Shown here in pieces: positions 1 through 12,129 of a stretch of 64,000 bases of DNA. Origin of the DNA: Rosellinia necatrix (lineage: Eukaryota; Ascomycota; Sordariomycetes; Xylariales; Xylariaceae). A model generated the notes under the pieces. It was not told where the DNA came from, did no database searches, and saw only the letters and a list, made by a program, of their open reading frames with translations. The DNA lies in assembly GCA_021209875.1 (NCBI GenBank), contig JAGYVD010000004.1:4625001-4689000 (forward strand), written 5' to 3'. A program made the translations under genes and the position numbers. Each line of letters opens with the position of its first letter. Position 1 is the first letter of the stretch.

Positions 1-1114
1 GCCTGGGGGTTGGGGGGATTGGAGGGGGGGATGGGAAGATGGAGAGGTAGGGTGATCGAGATGGGTGCCTCCTCGTACCTGGTACCTGGGACCTGAAATC
101 ACTGCCCCGCCTGGGTGGAATTGCGTCACAGTGCATACAGTATGCATACAAACACGATATGTATAATTATGTAGCGGGGTGAATCCAGGTTATGAAACAC
201 GAAAACATTATTATAACAGGCTCCTCGCCAGCGGATGGTAGGTAGAAGCTGAAGTATTGGCACCCTTCACTTATCACAGACTATCCCAACTTGGCATGCT
301 TGTGCGGTTAGGCGAGTTAACCAGTGGTCTCTACTTCCCGAAAGCCGATGTGAGATAACTTCAAGAGCGCACATTTCGCAGAACATTCATTAACATAGTC
401 ACTGTTAAGACTGGATTTATATGACCAGAAAACCCTGGATTATTTATTGTTGCGGGGAAAACGAAGCGTTAATGCGTAGTTGCATTGACGGTATATAGGT
501 TGGCGTGATACGGTGTGTGCCCCGACACACATCTGGCCGGGAAATAATATCCACTAGGCATTTTCTGGATAAAAGATTTCTGGCTGGAAGTCTTCCAGAA
601 ACTAGGCAGTATTCTAAAAATGAAGATTTAGCAACCACGAGTGATACGATGATAATGATTACTTGATACTAATGAAAGAAGAGCGGGTTGGTAGGTAACA
701 TGCCTATACACACGGAGATTTCATGGCAGATAGGAAAATGTTTTGTACTTATAACTAACTAGTTAATGAAAAAGCTTAATTATAGTGTTTAGTTACGCGT
801 CCAGCTAGTTAGGCATGTGCGGCCACTTCGGGAAGTGTGAAATCTCCACACAACTGGCTTTTCTGCCTACACTAGCATGGCAATTCGGTCAAGTCCGGAT
901 CTAGAACCCGTGTCACCAATCTCAAACCTTCTGCGTACGAAGTACTGTGGTTTGGAGTGTAGTGTATGTGTCAGTGCGTGCCACAAGAAGAATAAGACTT
1001 CAAAATTGCTCGAGGTATCTCTATCGTGTCTTGCCTACCGTATGTATACTTTATATGTATACTTCATCTACTGTATAAGAATGATCTAATTACCCGCCAA
1101 TCGCCACTCCCTCC
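1..1114. other. Intergenic, no gene seen
   Basis: AT-rich sequence downstream of the M18 peptidase gene. Open frames here are short, and none has recognisable domain content or a plausible splice structure. No RNA gene was recognised. Confidence 0.6.
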
Positions 1115-2935
1115 CTATTGCCACTCGGCGTCGACCTGCTCCCACTTGTCCAGGAACCCCTTAAAAAACTTGACGCCCAAGCCAGGGTCCAGCGAGCCGC
1201 AGGTGGCCCGGATCGAGTGCATGGAGAGCTGCGGCATGCCTGCGTCGGCAGCACGGACGCCCAGGGCAGAGCTGATGCTGGGGCCGACGGTGCCGCCACT
1301 CCTCGAGTCGTTCCGTATTTGGAAGACCTGGGGCGTGCAGCCGCTCAGCTCACAGACACGCGTGAGGATGGCGGTAGATACCGAGTCGGTCGTCAGGTGT
1401 CCGTTGCTGTCGGCGCAGATGCAGATCCCGACATTCAGGCGCGGCGCGTGGTCTGCCAGGTAGCGCGAGATGAAGTTGGGGTTCACGGCGTGGGTGACAT
1501 CGGCCGAGACGAGGAACGAGTTGGCGTAGGTCTGGCCAATGACCCCAGGGCCGAACGCCTTCTCCTTGCCGCACATGGATTCCACAGTGCGCTCGATAAC
1601 CGAAGGTAGGAAGTTGCCCTTGGCACCTTGACGCAGCAGGGAGCCGATTTCCTCGTCATCAAAGAGCGCGACCATCTTAATGGTCCCTTCGTCTTCATTT
1701 TGGCTCGACGCCAGCAGGCCTTGGAACGCGGCCCAGCTGCAAAGCTTGTCGTCTATCCGGCCGGCGAAGATGAACTCCTTATCCATGCCGCCCACAGTGG
1801 CAGGTTGTAAGTCGAATAGCTCGAGTTCCCAATTCACAATTTGCGACAAATCCTTGAGTCCAAGCTCATTCGAGATAAGCTTTACGAGCTTCGGGGGTTG
1901 GGTAGAAACGAACGAACCCGCAGGGCCCAACGACTCGGCCGAGCCAGAAGTAGGTCCATCAAGTCCGATGATGGGCACTGCCTCAGTCTCCTTATTATTT
2001 TGACCCAGCATCCCAACCCCGAAATGGGGGGCCAAGGTTGGTATCCGAGCAACTTTTCATGCCTAGTTAGCGAAAAACCCACAAGCGGCCCATAAACAAG
2101 CACTTACTTGGCCAGTCCAGCTTAACCAGCTTAGTCGCTGTCTTGCCTGATTCGTCCCGAACGACGACCCTACCTCCAATACTCAGGTCTCTGTCCCACC
2201 ACGTCTCATTCAAGGCACCGGCATATTGGGCTACGCCCAACTGCACATAGCCGGCGGCGGTAGGTTTTTTGCTCACGGGCTTTACCTTGGCAGTAAGCGC
2301 ATCGATGTGGCCGGCAATTATCGCAACCCCATTCCCCGACTTATAGGCTTTGCCCACAGTGAAAGCGATGACCGAGCTGCCATTTCGAGTCGCGAAGTAC
2401 TTCCCGCCGGCTTCGATCCTACCAGCCCAGTCCTCACGGGTAGGGAGCTTCACACGGGTTACAGTCAGCATACAACTCGAATCCAACCGCGCTGCACAGT
2501 GACACCAACCTCATTGTAACCAAGCGAAGTCATCTTCGTCTTGAAGTAGTCCACGGAATGAAAGACGGTCGGGTTCTCCTTCAAGAAGGCACAGAAAGGC
2601 GCGGTGAAGGCCTCCGGGTTGGCGTCCATCACCATGCAGGCAGAGCAGGAGCTCCGGTTGTTGGCCAGCTGCAGAGGGAGCGAGTCGGTATGGATCTCGG
2701 GTATGTCCCGATAGCAGGCGTCGCACAGCGTGAGGGAGCGCTGGCTCTTCAGCTCGCCAATGATAAAGGCCCTCTCGGCCTCAGACATGGTGGGCCGCGC
2801 CTCGAATTCGGCCGGGTTGGCGAAGCTCGATAACCGCGAGGTGGCCGGAGCCGAGGCCGGGGTCGAGGAAGCCGCCATTCGCAGGGACACGTTGGAGCTG
2901 CGCTGGCGTAGGAATTCGGGCGTGTGGCGGACCAT
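1115..2935 (-). CDS. M18 family aspartyl aminopeptidase
   Basis: Three exons: 2510-2935, 2108-2447 and 1115-2052, giving about 567 aa. M18 enzymes are cytosolic or vacuolar metallo-aminopeptidases that remove N-terminal Asp/Glu; yeast Ape4 is the relative. The family core starts near residue 105 (PFCAFLKENPTVFHSVDYF). Metal-site motifs appear in the expected order: GHID, RIDDKLCSW, DDEEIGS, SADVTHAVNP and QLSMHSIR. Two introns (62 and 55 bases) end in AAG rather than CAG/TAG; both joins restore family sequence (NELPTREDW and WPIARIPTL). The residue after MHSIR is Ala where Glu is usual. An N-terminal extension carries two CxxC pairs (CDAC, CSAC). Start: the ATG at 2935 is the first in frame; the frame is open further upstream to a GTG only. 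It is divergent from the P450 gene. Confidence 0.9.
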
Positions 2936-4021
2936 TTCGTAGTCAATCTGACTTGATGGATCCGGAGTCGAAAGATGCCAAAACACACAGTCCTCGCCCT
3001 ATAAAGAGTCGGAGTAATGGGGAGGTTGGGAAGTTCGGCGGCTGGAGACGGGCGAAGTCAACAGAGCAACGATGATAAGAGTCCCCTTCTTATCGCATCC
3101 CCGATGCCGACGGTGAGTGACGTTTAGCCAGTCCAAATCGGGGGGGTTGTGTTGTTCGGGAACGGGACGCTAGCCGATTAAGGCAGCCTAAGGCAGCCCA
3201 TGAACTTGACGTCTCCAGCTTATACCCAAAACTATACCCAGAACTATACCCAGAACCAAACCATGCATTGAACGACATATATATTATAATGCCACCCACC
3301 TGACGCCCATGTCTCCAAGTTTAATCCCATTGCACTCTCTATGGGTCATCGCTTTGGTAAAGTACGGCCTTGCTTTAGGAAATGATAAGCTTAATTCAAT
3401 AGATGGGTGCGTGTATGAGGGAATATCATCAACTAAATTCCCACATAAGATAAGACTCGTTCGAAATAACTAGGGTAGTTAGTACATATACGTATACACT
3501 CATTCAGCTGTCTGGGCGATGTTGCAGGGCCAGGATACACAAGTCCAGGCTTGGAAATCCTTATAAAGTGGGAACATCGTAGGATTACATTACAAGTTGA
3601 ACAACACCCTGGGTCTGCCCTGGACATGCCCTGGACATGCTCCTGAGAGGCTTGGCGTGGAGAATGCTGACGCTTCCTCGCGACTAATCCTCAGGTTGCC
3701 GACGTCAGCCATTGCGAGCTCGTACTCTCCTGTCAGCTTTACCGTTCGTATACACGATAGTTTCGGAGTAAAAAAAACCATTCATCTATCGGTAGATGGT
3801 ATTGCGAAATTGGCGGTCATGGGCGCTCATGGGTGCTCATGGGTGGTGGCCATGAGTGAGTCGAGAGTGAGTCGAGAGTCGGTTGACCATGTGGTATAAC
3901 GAGGATATATATTGTGGTCATATAGACAGGCATCTGTGCCTCTCGCCCTGGCTATTTTGAACTTTGGTAAATCAAATGAACAAGAATCCGTGCTTCGTTC
4001 TGGTATTTTCATCTTATCAAG
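2936..4021. other. Divergent intergenic region between M18 peptidase and P450
   Basis: This holds both promoters. Near 3215-3256 is a short imperfect tandem of about 12 bases (AACTATACCCAG, three copies). Near 3815-3885 are small direct repeats (GCTCATGGGT and GAGTCGAGAGT). A TATA-like stretch at about 3894-3916 lies roughly 110 bases before the P450 start. No gene was found. Confidence 0.5.
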
Positions 4022-6009
4022 ATGGATTTTACAATATGCGTCGCGCTCACAACCGTAGAACTCGGTCTATCGTTATTGAGCCCGTCGATCGGCACAGATT
4101 TTCAACCTAGTAACTTCGTCGGTCTTCTTTTCCTACAATACTTTTTATTCAAGTTCTACAGCGTATACTTATATCCTCGTTACTTCTCACCGTTAAGGCA
4201 CCTCCCCGGACCCCAGGTATGCTGACCCTGGCTTCTGCCGAGCTCATCATGGCTAAAGTGTACAGGATAACAATGTGATTCTCGGCCAAGAACTCAATAA
4301 ATTTAAGGGCCACAATCCCGTAGGGTTACAGTTGGATTGGTCTCGAAGATGGCCAAATGCTCCCTTCATCCGCTACCTCTCGATCGCCGGCAGGGAGGCT
4401 CTGGTCGTCAACACCCTAGCCGCCCACAAAGCTGTGTTGCAGACACATGCCTACGACTTCGTTAAGCCGCCGTTTTTCGCACGCCTCGTGGGCGAAATAA
4501 CTGGTACTGGTCTCCTTTTTGCGGAGGGGGAGGATCACAAGCGCCACCGGAGGCTGCTGACCGGACCCTTTTCCGTCCCTAGCATGAGAAAGATTTTGCC
4601 CGTATTCAAGAGAAAAGCCGAGTCACTATCTAACAAATTCGAGGAGGCACTTGACGGCAGACCTTACGCTTCTATTGAAGGTGAGTAAATAATACCTTGC
4701 TGGATGCCTACCTTTGTTGGAGCACTAAACCTCACCTATAAGCCATGGACACCTTATCTCGGTTAACTATGGACGCCATCGGCGTGACTGTTCTCGGTAT
4801 AGAACTCGATACCTTGTCATCGATATACCCATGGAGTTTTCAAGAGCTTTACAGTAGGGTGCTCCATCAGGGCCCCATGGGTCAACTAATTTGGGCGATC
4901 AACGCCTTTATTCCAATTCGAAAATTCGTGCCATTAGCGGCCAATAGAAGATTCATAGACGCAAATAGGAATTTAAGAAGAATGCTCCGCGAAATAATCG
5001 AGAAGCGCAGCACCGATTTGAGGGATGATACATTGAAAAAAGAAATGGGGGAATCACGGGATCTACTCACATATATGCTTGAGGAGTCGGAGCTACAGCG
5101 CCAACAGACGGGCCGAGAACCTTGGACTATAGAAGAGATCACCGGCCACGTACGTTATTCAAGCGTAATATACTAAATATAAACGGCGCTGGTGCTAACC
5201 ATCCATAGCTCCTGAATTTCACATCAGCAGGTAAGCCGTCCAGCCTGTTTCATTCGATCAGATGAATCTCATATCATGTATCGTAGGTCACGAAAATACA
5301 GCGAATACACTCTCGTGGGGGCTATACGTTTTAGCAACAGACCATGAAGTTCAGGACCGACTACGAGCCGAGGTGCGAAGCTTTCTTGACGCCAACGCCG
5401 AACCCACATACGAAGATATAAGCGGGCTACCATATCTACATAATTTCGTTCGAGAAGTGCTCCGCCTCTACTCGCCGTGTATGTCATGTCACCTATATGC
5501 CCCGTCACTCACGATGCTAGTCCCCAGACTGATGCGCTCAAGCAATCACCGGCTCGCGCCAGGCCGCGAAGGACTTGGTCATCGAGGGAGTGCGGATACC
5601 GAAAGGGACGCAGGTCGACCTGCACATGCCCCTGATACACCACCACCGGGCCGTCTGGGGCCCCGACGCGTCCGCGTTCAGCGCGGGGCGCTGGGACGGC
5701 CTGCGCGGCGACAGCGCGAACCCGTTCGCCTTCGAGGCGTTCATCCAGGGCCCGCGCATGTGTCCCGGGAAGAACTTCGCGATGGCCGAGATCAAGGTCA
5801 TGCTGATAGAGCTGGTGAGCAGGTGGAGGTTCCTCGGCATCGAGCGCTGGGACGATCGGGCGGGGGAAGAGGAGGGGAGAGGCCGGGAAAAGGAGCGGAA
5901 TTTGTTGGTCGATGGCGAGGAGGCCGTGGGGAGAGGTGTCAGGCTCGCGAACCCGTCCCTTACGTATAGGCCGGCGGGCGGGCTGTTGGTTAGATTTGAG
6001 CAGGCGTGA
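4022..6009 (+). CDS. Cytochrome P450 monooxygenase
   Basis: Six exons: 4022-4216, 4266-4680, 4743-5149, 5209-5230, 5287-5478 and 5543-6009, giving 565 aa, a normal P450 length. The N-terminus is hydrophobic with a likely ER membrane anchor, followed by the proline hinge LPGPQ. The I-helix oxygen motif AGHENT is assembled across the 22-base micro-exon. The K-helix ExxR lies in FVREVLRLYSP. The heme loop FIQGPRMCPGK fits FxxGxRxCxG, with Cys484 as thiolate ligand. The last intron uses an AAG acceptor (CTCAAG at 5537-5542). The nearer CAG at 5525-5527 would put TGA in frame. The catalytic core is intact, so the gene looks functional. No biosynthetic cluster surrounds it, so the substrate is unknown. 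It is convergent with the SPX-EXS gene. Confidence 0.9.
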
Positions 6010-6484
6010 TAGAGCATTAATTGCTCACTCCATAGGGCTTATATGACTGGTGATCAATAGAAAGGGTACGTGTTAGTCTGTCAATATTGTTGGACAATCA
6101 GAGCCGCCAGTCGTGACAGTTATCCAAATATGGATACATACCTGACGAGTGAGAGGTGTCACTAAATGGCGTACAGACCATCAGCGACCACATCTAAATC
6201 GATATCTAACTTAGAACTTCGAGCCCCAGGTCGTTGGCCGATAGCGAGCAATTTAGAGGCATTATGGGAAGGACTCAGTTATACGTGAGGGAATACATAA
6301 AGAGTTATCGATTATTCTATCCTTTCTATGAATTTATGTTGCAACAATAAGCTGGATAAAAGGGCTCGTTTATAAGTAGTGCATAATGACCTCCAACGAA
6401 CTCCTAAAACAGCTGAGATAAGGATTACTCACGCCGCTGTAATTAAGATATTAACGTGCGATTCGTCTTGGCATCTCTTATATT
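6010..6484. other. Convergent intergenic region
   Basis: AT-rich sequence holding the 3' ends of the P450 gene (+) and the SPX-EXS gene (-). No gene or notable repeat was seen. Confidence 0.5.
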
Positions 6485-9400
6485 TCACTTGCCATCGCCC
6501 TCGCTTCCTTCTCCCACCAGGGTTTCAACTCGGCGAATCTCAAGTCTCTCTCCGGCCATGCTCCTGATATCGTCGTCTTCTTCATCATCACTCCGAAGCT
6601 CATCTCCTGAGCCGGCCGCGATGTCCTGACCAGCATTTACGGTTGGCCGTCTCTTCTTCTCGAAGTCTTGTCTGTGCGCATTTGCCATGATGCCGCGGAT
6701 AGACCTTGCCCGCAGTACGTCGGATTTCCTACGTCTACGCAATCCTGTTTCCAGGACCGGAGCCGGCGAATAAGACGATGGCTGGCCATCTTGGAGTCCT
6801 TGCCCTTGGGTGGGAGTGTGACCGATGCCTGCGCTAGATAGCTTCCCACCTGGTGCTTTTGGCTGCTCGTCCGTGCTTGCGCGCTCTATCAGTGGCTCAC
6901 GAGCCAAATCGTAAGGTAGTGGTACATCACGGCTTGCTTTGTACTGCGCAACATTACCGCAATGCTCATTCTCGACACGGAGCAGGGCCCACATTCCACG
7001 ACGAATGACTTCCGAAAAGGAAACTATGAAAGAGGTGATTGTGCTGTGCTGCATGTCGTGGGTGAAAATGGCGTAAAATATCCAACCGAAACGAAGAATT
7101 GGGTCGATCACCATAATGACATAGTACACCCAACGTCGTTTTAACCCGAGTATGTCTCGTAGAAAGGGATTTCGGGCATCAGGTTGGAGCAGCGAGAAAT
7201 CCATAAATAAATCCCATACCGCTACACATCGTATAAGTTGTTGGTCTAGGAATTGAAATTAGATAAGTCAGACTTACAGGTATATATGCCATTTATGGCC
7301 GAAAAAGTAATGAAGAGTGCCAGATTTGTGCGTGAGTTGTGGATACGGTAGAGTGATAGGGTAACGTAAGATAAAATGGTCATGATGTATTTTCCACAAT
7401 TGACGAGGTGCGGGAATACATTCTGGGTGTCGCGGAATCGGCGAATACACTGCAGCGTGCGCCAGATTGCTGGTAGCGTGGAAAAAAACCCCAACAGGCG
7501 AGAGTTGCTTGAATTACATGTCGGAGGGTTATTCCAGTAGTCGGCGTAAAGGCAGAAGAAGAGCTCTACGTTCTATGGCATACTGGTATTAGTAACTCCC
7601 ACAGAGAGGCACCCTTGTCTAATCCAAAGTATGACGTACGGATGTGGCGTATGTTAATGAGCAATAAATGTCACCCAGAAAGAAGTCTCGAAACTCAACC
7701 GGATATAAGCCGGCGAAGAACAATCGAAACTAGAGTGTGTCAGTAGTGGCATATAATAGTCAAGGTTGGGTGGATTTTCTCACATGGGAGTATGCAAGCC
7801 ACTGACGGCTTCGGTGCCAGAGAATGGGAGCAGGAAGGAAAATGATTAGAAGCGAAATGAAGATCAAGATGACTGGATAGTAGAGCCAAAGCTCGTCGCG
7901 CCCGTAGCGTGTGAAGTTCAGCCAGAAGAAGACGCCAAACAGTAGAAGAAAAAAGCTCGGGAAACTAGCAAGCTGCCTCCAGTCTAGATGATGCCGAGGG
8001 TCGAATTCGAAGATGAAAGGGTAGTTGATCTTGTTGGCCGTCCAGAAGTAGCAGTTAATACAGAATAATGAGAAAAGGGATAAAATGAGGAAATAACCAC
8101 CATATATCTGCAATAAGTAACTAGCCTGTAACCGGATTGTGGGGTCCGAATCAAATAGGAGCTCACTACCATAGGTAAGGCCTTCGATCGTAAACACGGC
8201 GCCAATACCAATTGCCAAGCCGTTCCAGAACGCAATGCTGGATTCGTCGGTGGGACGACGGTTCACTCGACGCAGCTTCCCAGCGGCAATTTTACGATTG
8301 CCCTTCTCGAAGTAACGCGCATAAAGATCCTCAACTGCTTTTATATGGCCATCAACGGTCTCGCTGTTGACAAACCATGATTTATTGACCTTTTCATTCA
8401 TGTAACGGTAAGGAGGGCGAGCATTGACTGCTTTGTCGTACTTCTTATTCAGTTTTCGGAAGGCAGTGCGATTTAAAATGGAATATGACTTCAGGAGCTC
8501 TAAACCACGATAGAATTCTTGAAGGGCCAGTTTTAATTTGCGTTTCGCGGTCCTATAGGAAACTTCATGTTCCTGGGGCCTCCGGATATAATCCCGTGAT
8601 GCGTCGCCGGACATAGCCCCGACAACAGGAGTTTGGGGCATGCTTGCTAGTGCCTTCGAATTGGCGCCAGGCTTAAAAAATTTCGACCTGATCGGGCCCA
8701 TCCATATGAAATGTCCCTCGGAGCCGGATGACTCCCCTGTATTTTCACCGGCTCCGTCGGGTCTCTGTTCTTTTGGGCGTCGAACTTCAGCTATCTCCTG
8801 GGTTCGGCGATTGCGCATTTCATGTAGCTGCTCTCGCAGAGCATTTAACCGAAGCTCCGCTTGTATTTCCTTTTGGCGGTAGAAGGTCTCAACCTTGTCA
8901 AGCTCGCTGTCCAAAAAGTCAAAAAATTCGGCCTCTCGCTGCCTAACGGTATCTATTGCTTGCATCGGGTACACTGTGTTAGCGGTGTCAGCCCTTTGCA
9001 GCTGTTGGCCGTGGGAGAATAAGCGGCGCAGTTTTCCCGGAGCCGGCGATTGATGAGACAATGGACTTTGTCCCGGAAAGGTAGCCGCCTGCGGTCTCCG
9101 AATGGCGCTCGAATCAACAGATATGCTGCGCCGTAAAGCTGAATGAGTGTCTGGGCCTATTTCAGGGGAAGAACGCCCGGACACATCTGATTTGTCGTCC
9201 ATTGCGGGAGCTGGAAGCTCAAATGTCCGGCGACTCTCGACGTGCCCAATACCGGAACTGGCGGGCGTTGTCCGCACAAAGCTCCCATAGTTGGCTTCGT
9301 TCCCTTTTGGACTGTTTAGTAATTGGCTCTCGCCCATGGCCGGCACATGAGCGGGCTCAGAGCGAGGCACCTCAAGGTCCGCATCATGAATGCCGTGCGC

Positions 9401-9722
9401 GTCTAGTTTCCTCGACCCCTGCTGACGCGAACGGGGACTGCGAAAGAAAGACGGGGTGCCGTGCGGCAGAGGATGATCATGCTTCCAGGTGGACAGCTTA
9501 GGGGTGGTATTAGCTCGATTAATAGCCCTGGCCACCCCTTTGACGTATTTTTTACCGGCCTTGTAATTGAGGTACTTGATCCTCCATTCTGAACGAGATA
9601 TGCCGATTGTCAGTGGTCAATTGCGCAGCCGCGTTGTCAGTGGTCAGTGGTCGGTGGCCGGGAACCACGAGCACGCACTCACCTGGCACAAGCTCTTGGT
9701 CGAGCTCCTTGGCGAACTTCAT
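6485..9722 (-). CDS. SPX-EXS domain phosphate exporter/sensor (SYG1/XPR1 family)
   Basis: Five exons: 9683-9722, 7784-9588, 7640-7729, 7278-7572 and 6485-7221, giving 988 aa. The start MKFAKELDQELVPEWRIKYL is the canonical SPX opening, split by a 94-base intron after residue 13. The Lys-rich SPX helices (KRKLKLALQEFYRG, LNKKYDKAV) follow a long Ser/Pro-rich insert at roughly residues 60-340. Then come several membrane segments and an EXS domain with FRDFFLGDIYCSL, a conserved Trp/Cys region around ADYWNNPPTC, and SVWDLFMDFSLLQP. The C-terminal tail (about 150 residues) is polar and probably disordered. SPX domains bind inositol pyrophosphates and XPR1-type proteins export phosphate; SYG1 is the yeast relative. 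All splice sites used are GT-AG and keep frame. Confidence 0.93.
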
Positions 9723-12129
9723 GACGTCGAAGCCAGTCCCTCCGTCAAGCTCCCACCGTAGCCAATGCAAACGCCCCGATGCTGTCGAGCATGCACGTAG
9801 TCATACAGCGGGATCGAGGCCAGATTGTGCTTGCCGGGACAAAAATCCAGGCAAACAGGCACGCGCTCTGTTGCCCGATCCGAATTTTATAAGAGAAACT
9901 TGCTTGGGATCGAGTGAAGTGCCAAGGGACCGGAACCAGAGAACTGGTAGTTCTGGGCGGTTCGTGGGTAGTTAAGTACGGACGACCTCTTCTTATTGGG
10001 CACCAATGGTGTAGAAGACCCACAGAAACATCTCAAAAACAAATATGGGCTCCTCGCTCATTGGCCGGTCCCACCCTCATGGCGCCCCTGTCCGCTGCTC
10101 ACCTCGTTGAATTTAGGTAACTACCGTAACTTACAGGAGGTCGTTACCCAGAACAGACCCTGAACAGACCCTGAACAAGCACCTGATACTGGGTACCTAG
10201 GTAGATACTGGGTATCCCATGTTATAACTTGTAATGCTTAAAATAAATAGATCATGCTCATGACCCAGGCTCACACTCGCTCAACTACCCAGGTAATCTT
10301 CAACCTTGACTCCGCACAATCAGCCATCGGCCAGTTTTCAGCGCGCTAGATAATGGCAAACGCCCGCCTCTCAGCTCTCTCGCGTTTGGGAGCGACCTGT
10401 CGCAAAGAACCTGCGTGTGCCCTCTTCCACCCCCTTCCACTCTCGTATCTTCTGAAAAAGCGTCACCAGCTCTGTATCTCCACGAGCCGCACCAATGGTC
10501 GAGACTAAGATCTACGTTATCTTCCAATTGTATCAGATACCCCACCACCACTCTGCGCTTCTTGCCGACTTTCCTGTATTCTACGGCGTCCCTATTCCCT
10601 ATCGGACCTGGATACCCCAACGGACCAGCATCGAATTAACGAGGTAGTAGGCGGCGAGCGGCAGCTACCACTTAGACGATGCTAGCGTCCAGCGCCGGTC
10701 GGTTTCCCCCGCCGCCAGCCACCCCAGATAGAAACAGTCACACAGGTCCTACGGTCTCTTAGACTCGGTAGTCTACATCACCTGACATCTCTCTACCGCC
10801 GTCACCGGGCAGATATCGGATGCAATTGTTAAATAACCTATCAACTGCGTGGAAACATCGGGTAAGCGGCACATTCTGCCGCGTTTGCCTCATCCGATAC
10901 GAAAGTTTTTCGGTCTACTTATTATGCACGCCCTTGAACTATGATGCTTGCCACCGGGGAGGTATGCTTGCTTCTAATAAACAGCTGATTGGTCTCTAGC
11001 AAATCACATTGGCTAGTCGTCTAATTCATACATAATACCATGCGTAGTGTAAGTCTAGGGGGGGATGCCATACCAGGATAGCCGTCAAGGGGCCCCTGCG
11101 CAGTCGGGAGCCTATCAAGCACTCCTGCAGCCGTCCAGCCGTCTACCCGTTGCAACCCAAGACCAGCTTTGAACCCTCAGAAATCTAACTCACAGGAATT
11201 GCGTCACGATTAGCTTATATACGATAATGAGTATCGCTTCTAAGCTCTAGTTACCCACCTGGGTACTTAGCTGTAGGTACCTAAAACATATCGAAAACAT
11301 GGTTTTGTAAACTTGAGAACGTTCCTTAAAAAAAATAGGAATGGGCCGTCTAGTTGCCTGTTCGAAGAAAGTTTTCCATTACCAACGAACCACTAAGCCA
11401 TCACAATCCAGCACCTAGTTATAACGACTGCCGGACTATCACCTACTGGCAGTCATCAGTGGGGCTCACTTCCCCTCAGCCGCCAACGCTCGCGCGACTA
11501 AGGCAACACGAGCCGATATGAAAGAAAGAGCATCGGCTCGGTAAAGATACCTACTATAACCCCTTGTTACCTCGTCGGCATTGCTGAAGTGAGAAGGCCT
11601 TACGCTAACTGTGTCAGCCTCAGGTCCACGTAAGTGCTTAGACCATGCTTGGCCCTCGCTCTAATTCAGTTAACCATCGTATATGCAATAGGGAGCCTCA
11701 AGTATGTCTACATCACACTCAAAGACGACGTCCTATAATTAGCATCTGTCGATAAGTTACATACATACACTTATAAAGCATGTTTGATTGATGAGGGGCT
11801 TCAAGCACAAGACGGACGCTGAGGAAACCCAGCAAACTGGATCTACGGAACCAGGGGACCAATGCTTATTTCGACGGGCTAGGCCGCCATTTACCCCGCT
11901 GCTCTGTTGGTTCGATTCGGTGTGTCAAGGACCACGTCGCTCCTGTTAAGAAAATAACCAGAATGTAACTCTGCACATGGCCGCTGACACCTCCACGAGG
12001 GCCCAAATTTCTAACGCTACTGCCCGTATTGGCACCATTTTGCGGTTTCAAGTAGGCTTACAGATCAACAAAACAATTCAGTAGCGGCCCGACTTCTTCT
12101 TTGTCCACTCAAAAGGTCGGATCGGCACC
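9723..12129. other. Divergent intergenic region, no gene seen
   Basis: About 2.4 kb between the SPX-EXS start and the GH18 start. It contains GTACCTAGGTA-type motifs around 10190-10215 and a direct repeat of ACAGACCCTGA near 10150-10175. Open frames at 10300-10640 overlap on both strands and look random. No RNA gene was recognised. Confidence 0.5.

Noticed and set aside
2986..2986. Upstream extension of the M18 start
   Set aside because: The codon is GTG; the first in-frame ATG is at 2935.
10300..10640. Opposed open frames upstream of the GH18 gene
   Set aside because: About 100 codons at most, overlapping on both strands, with no recognisable sequence.
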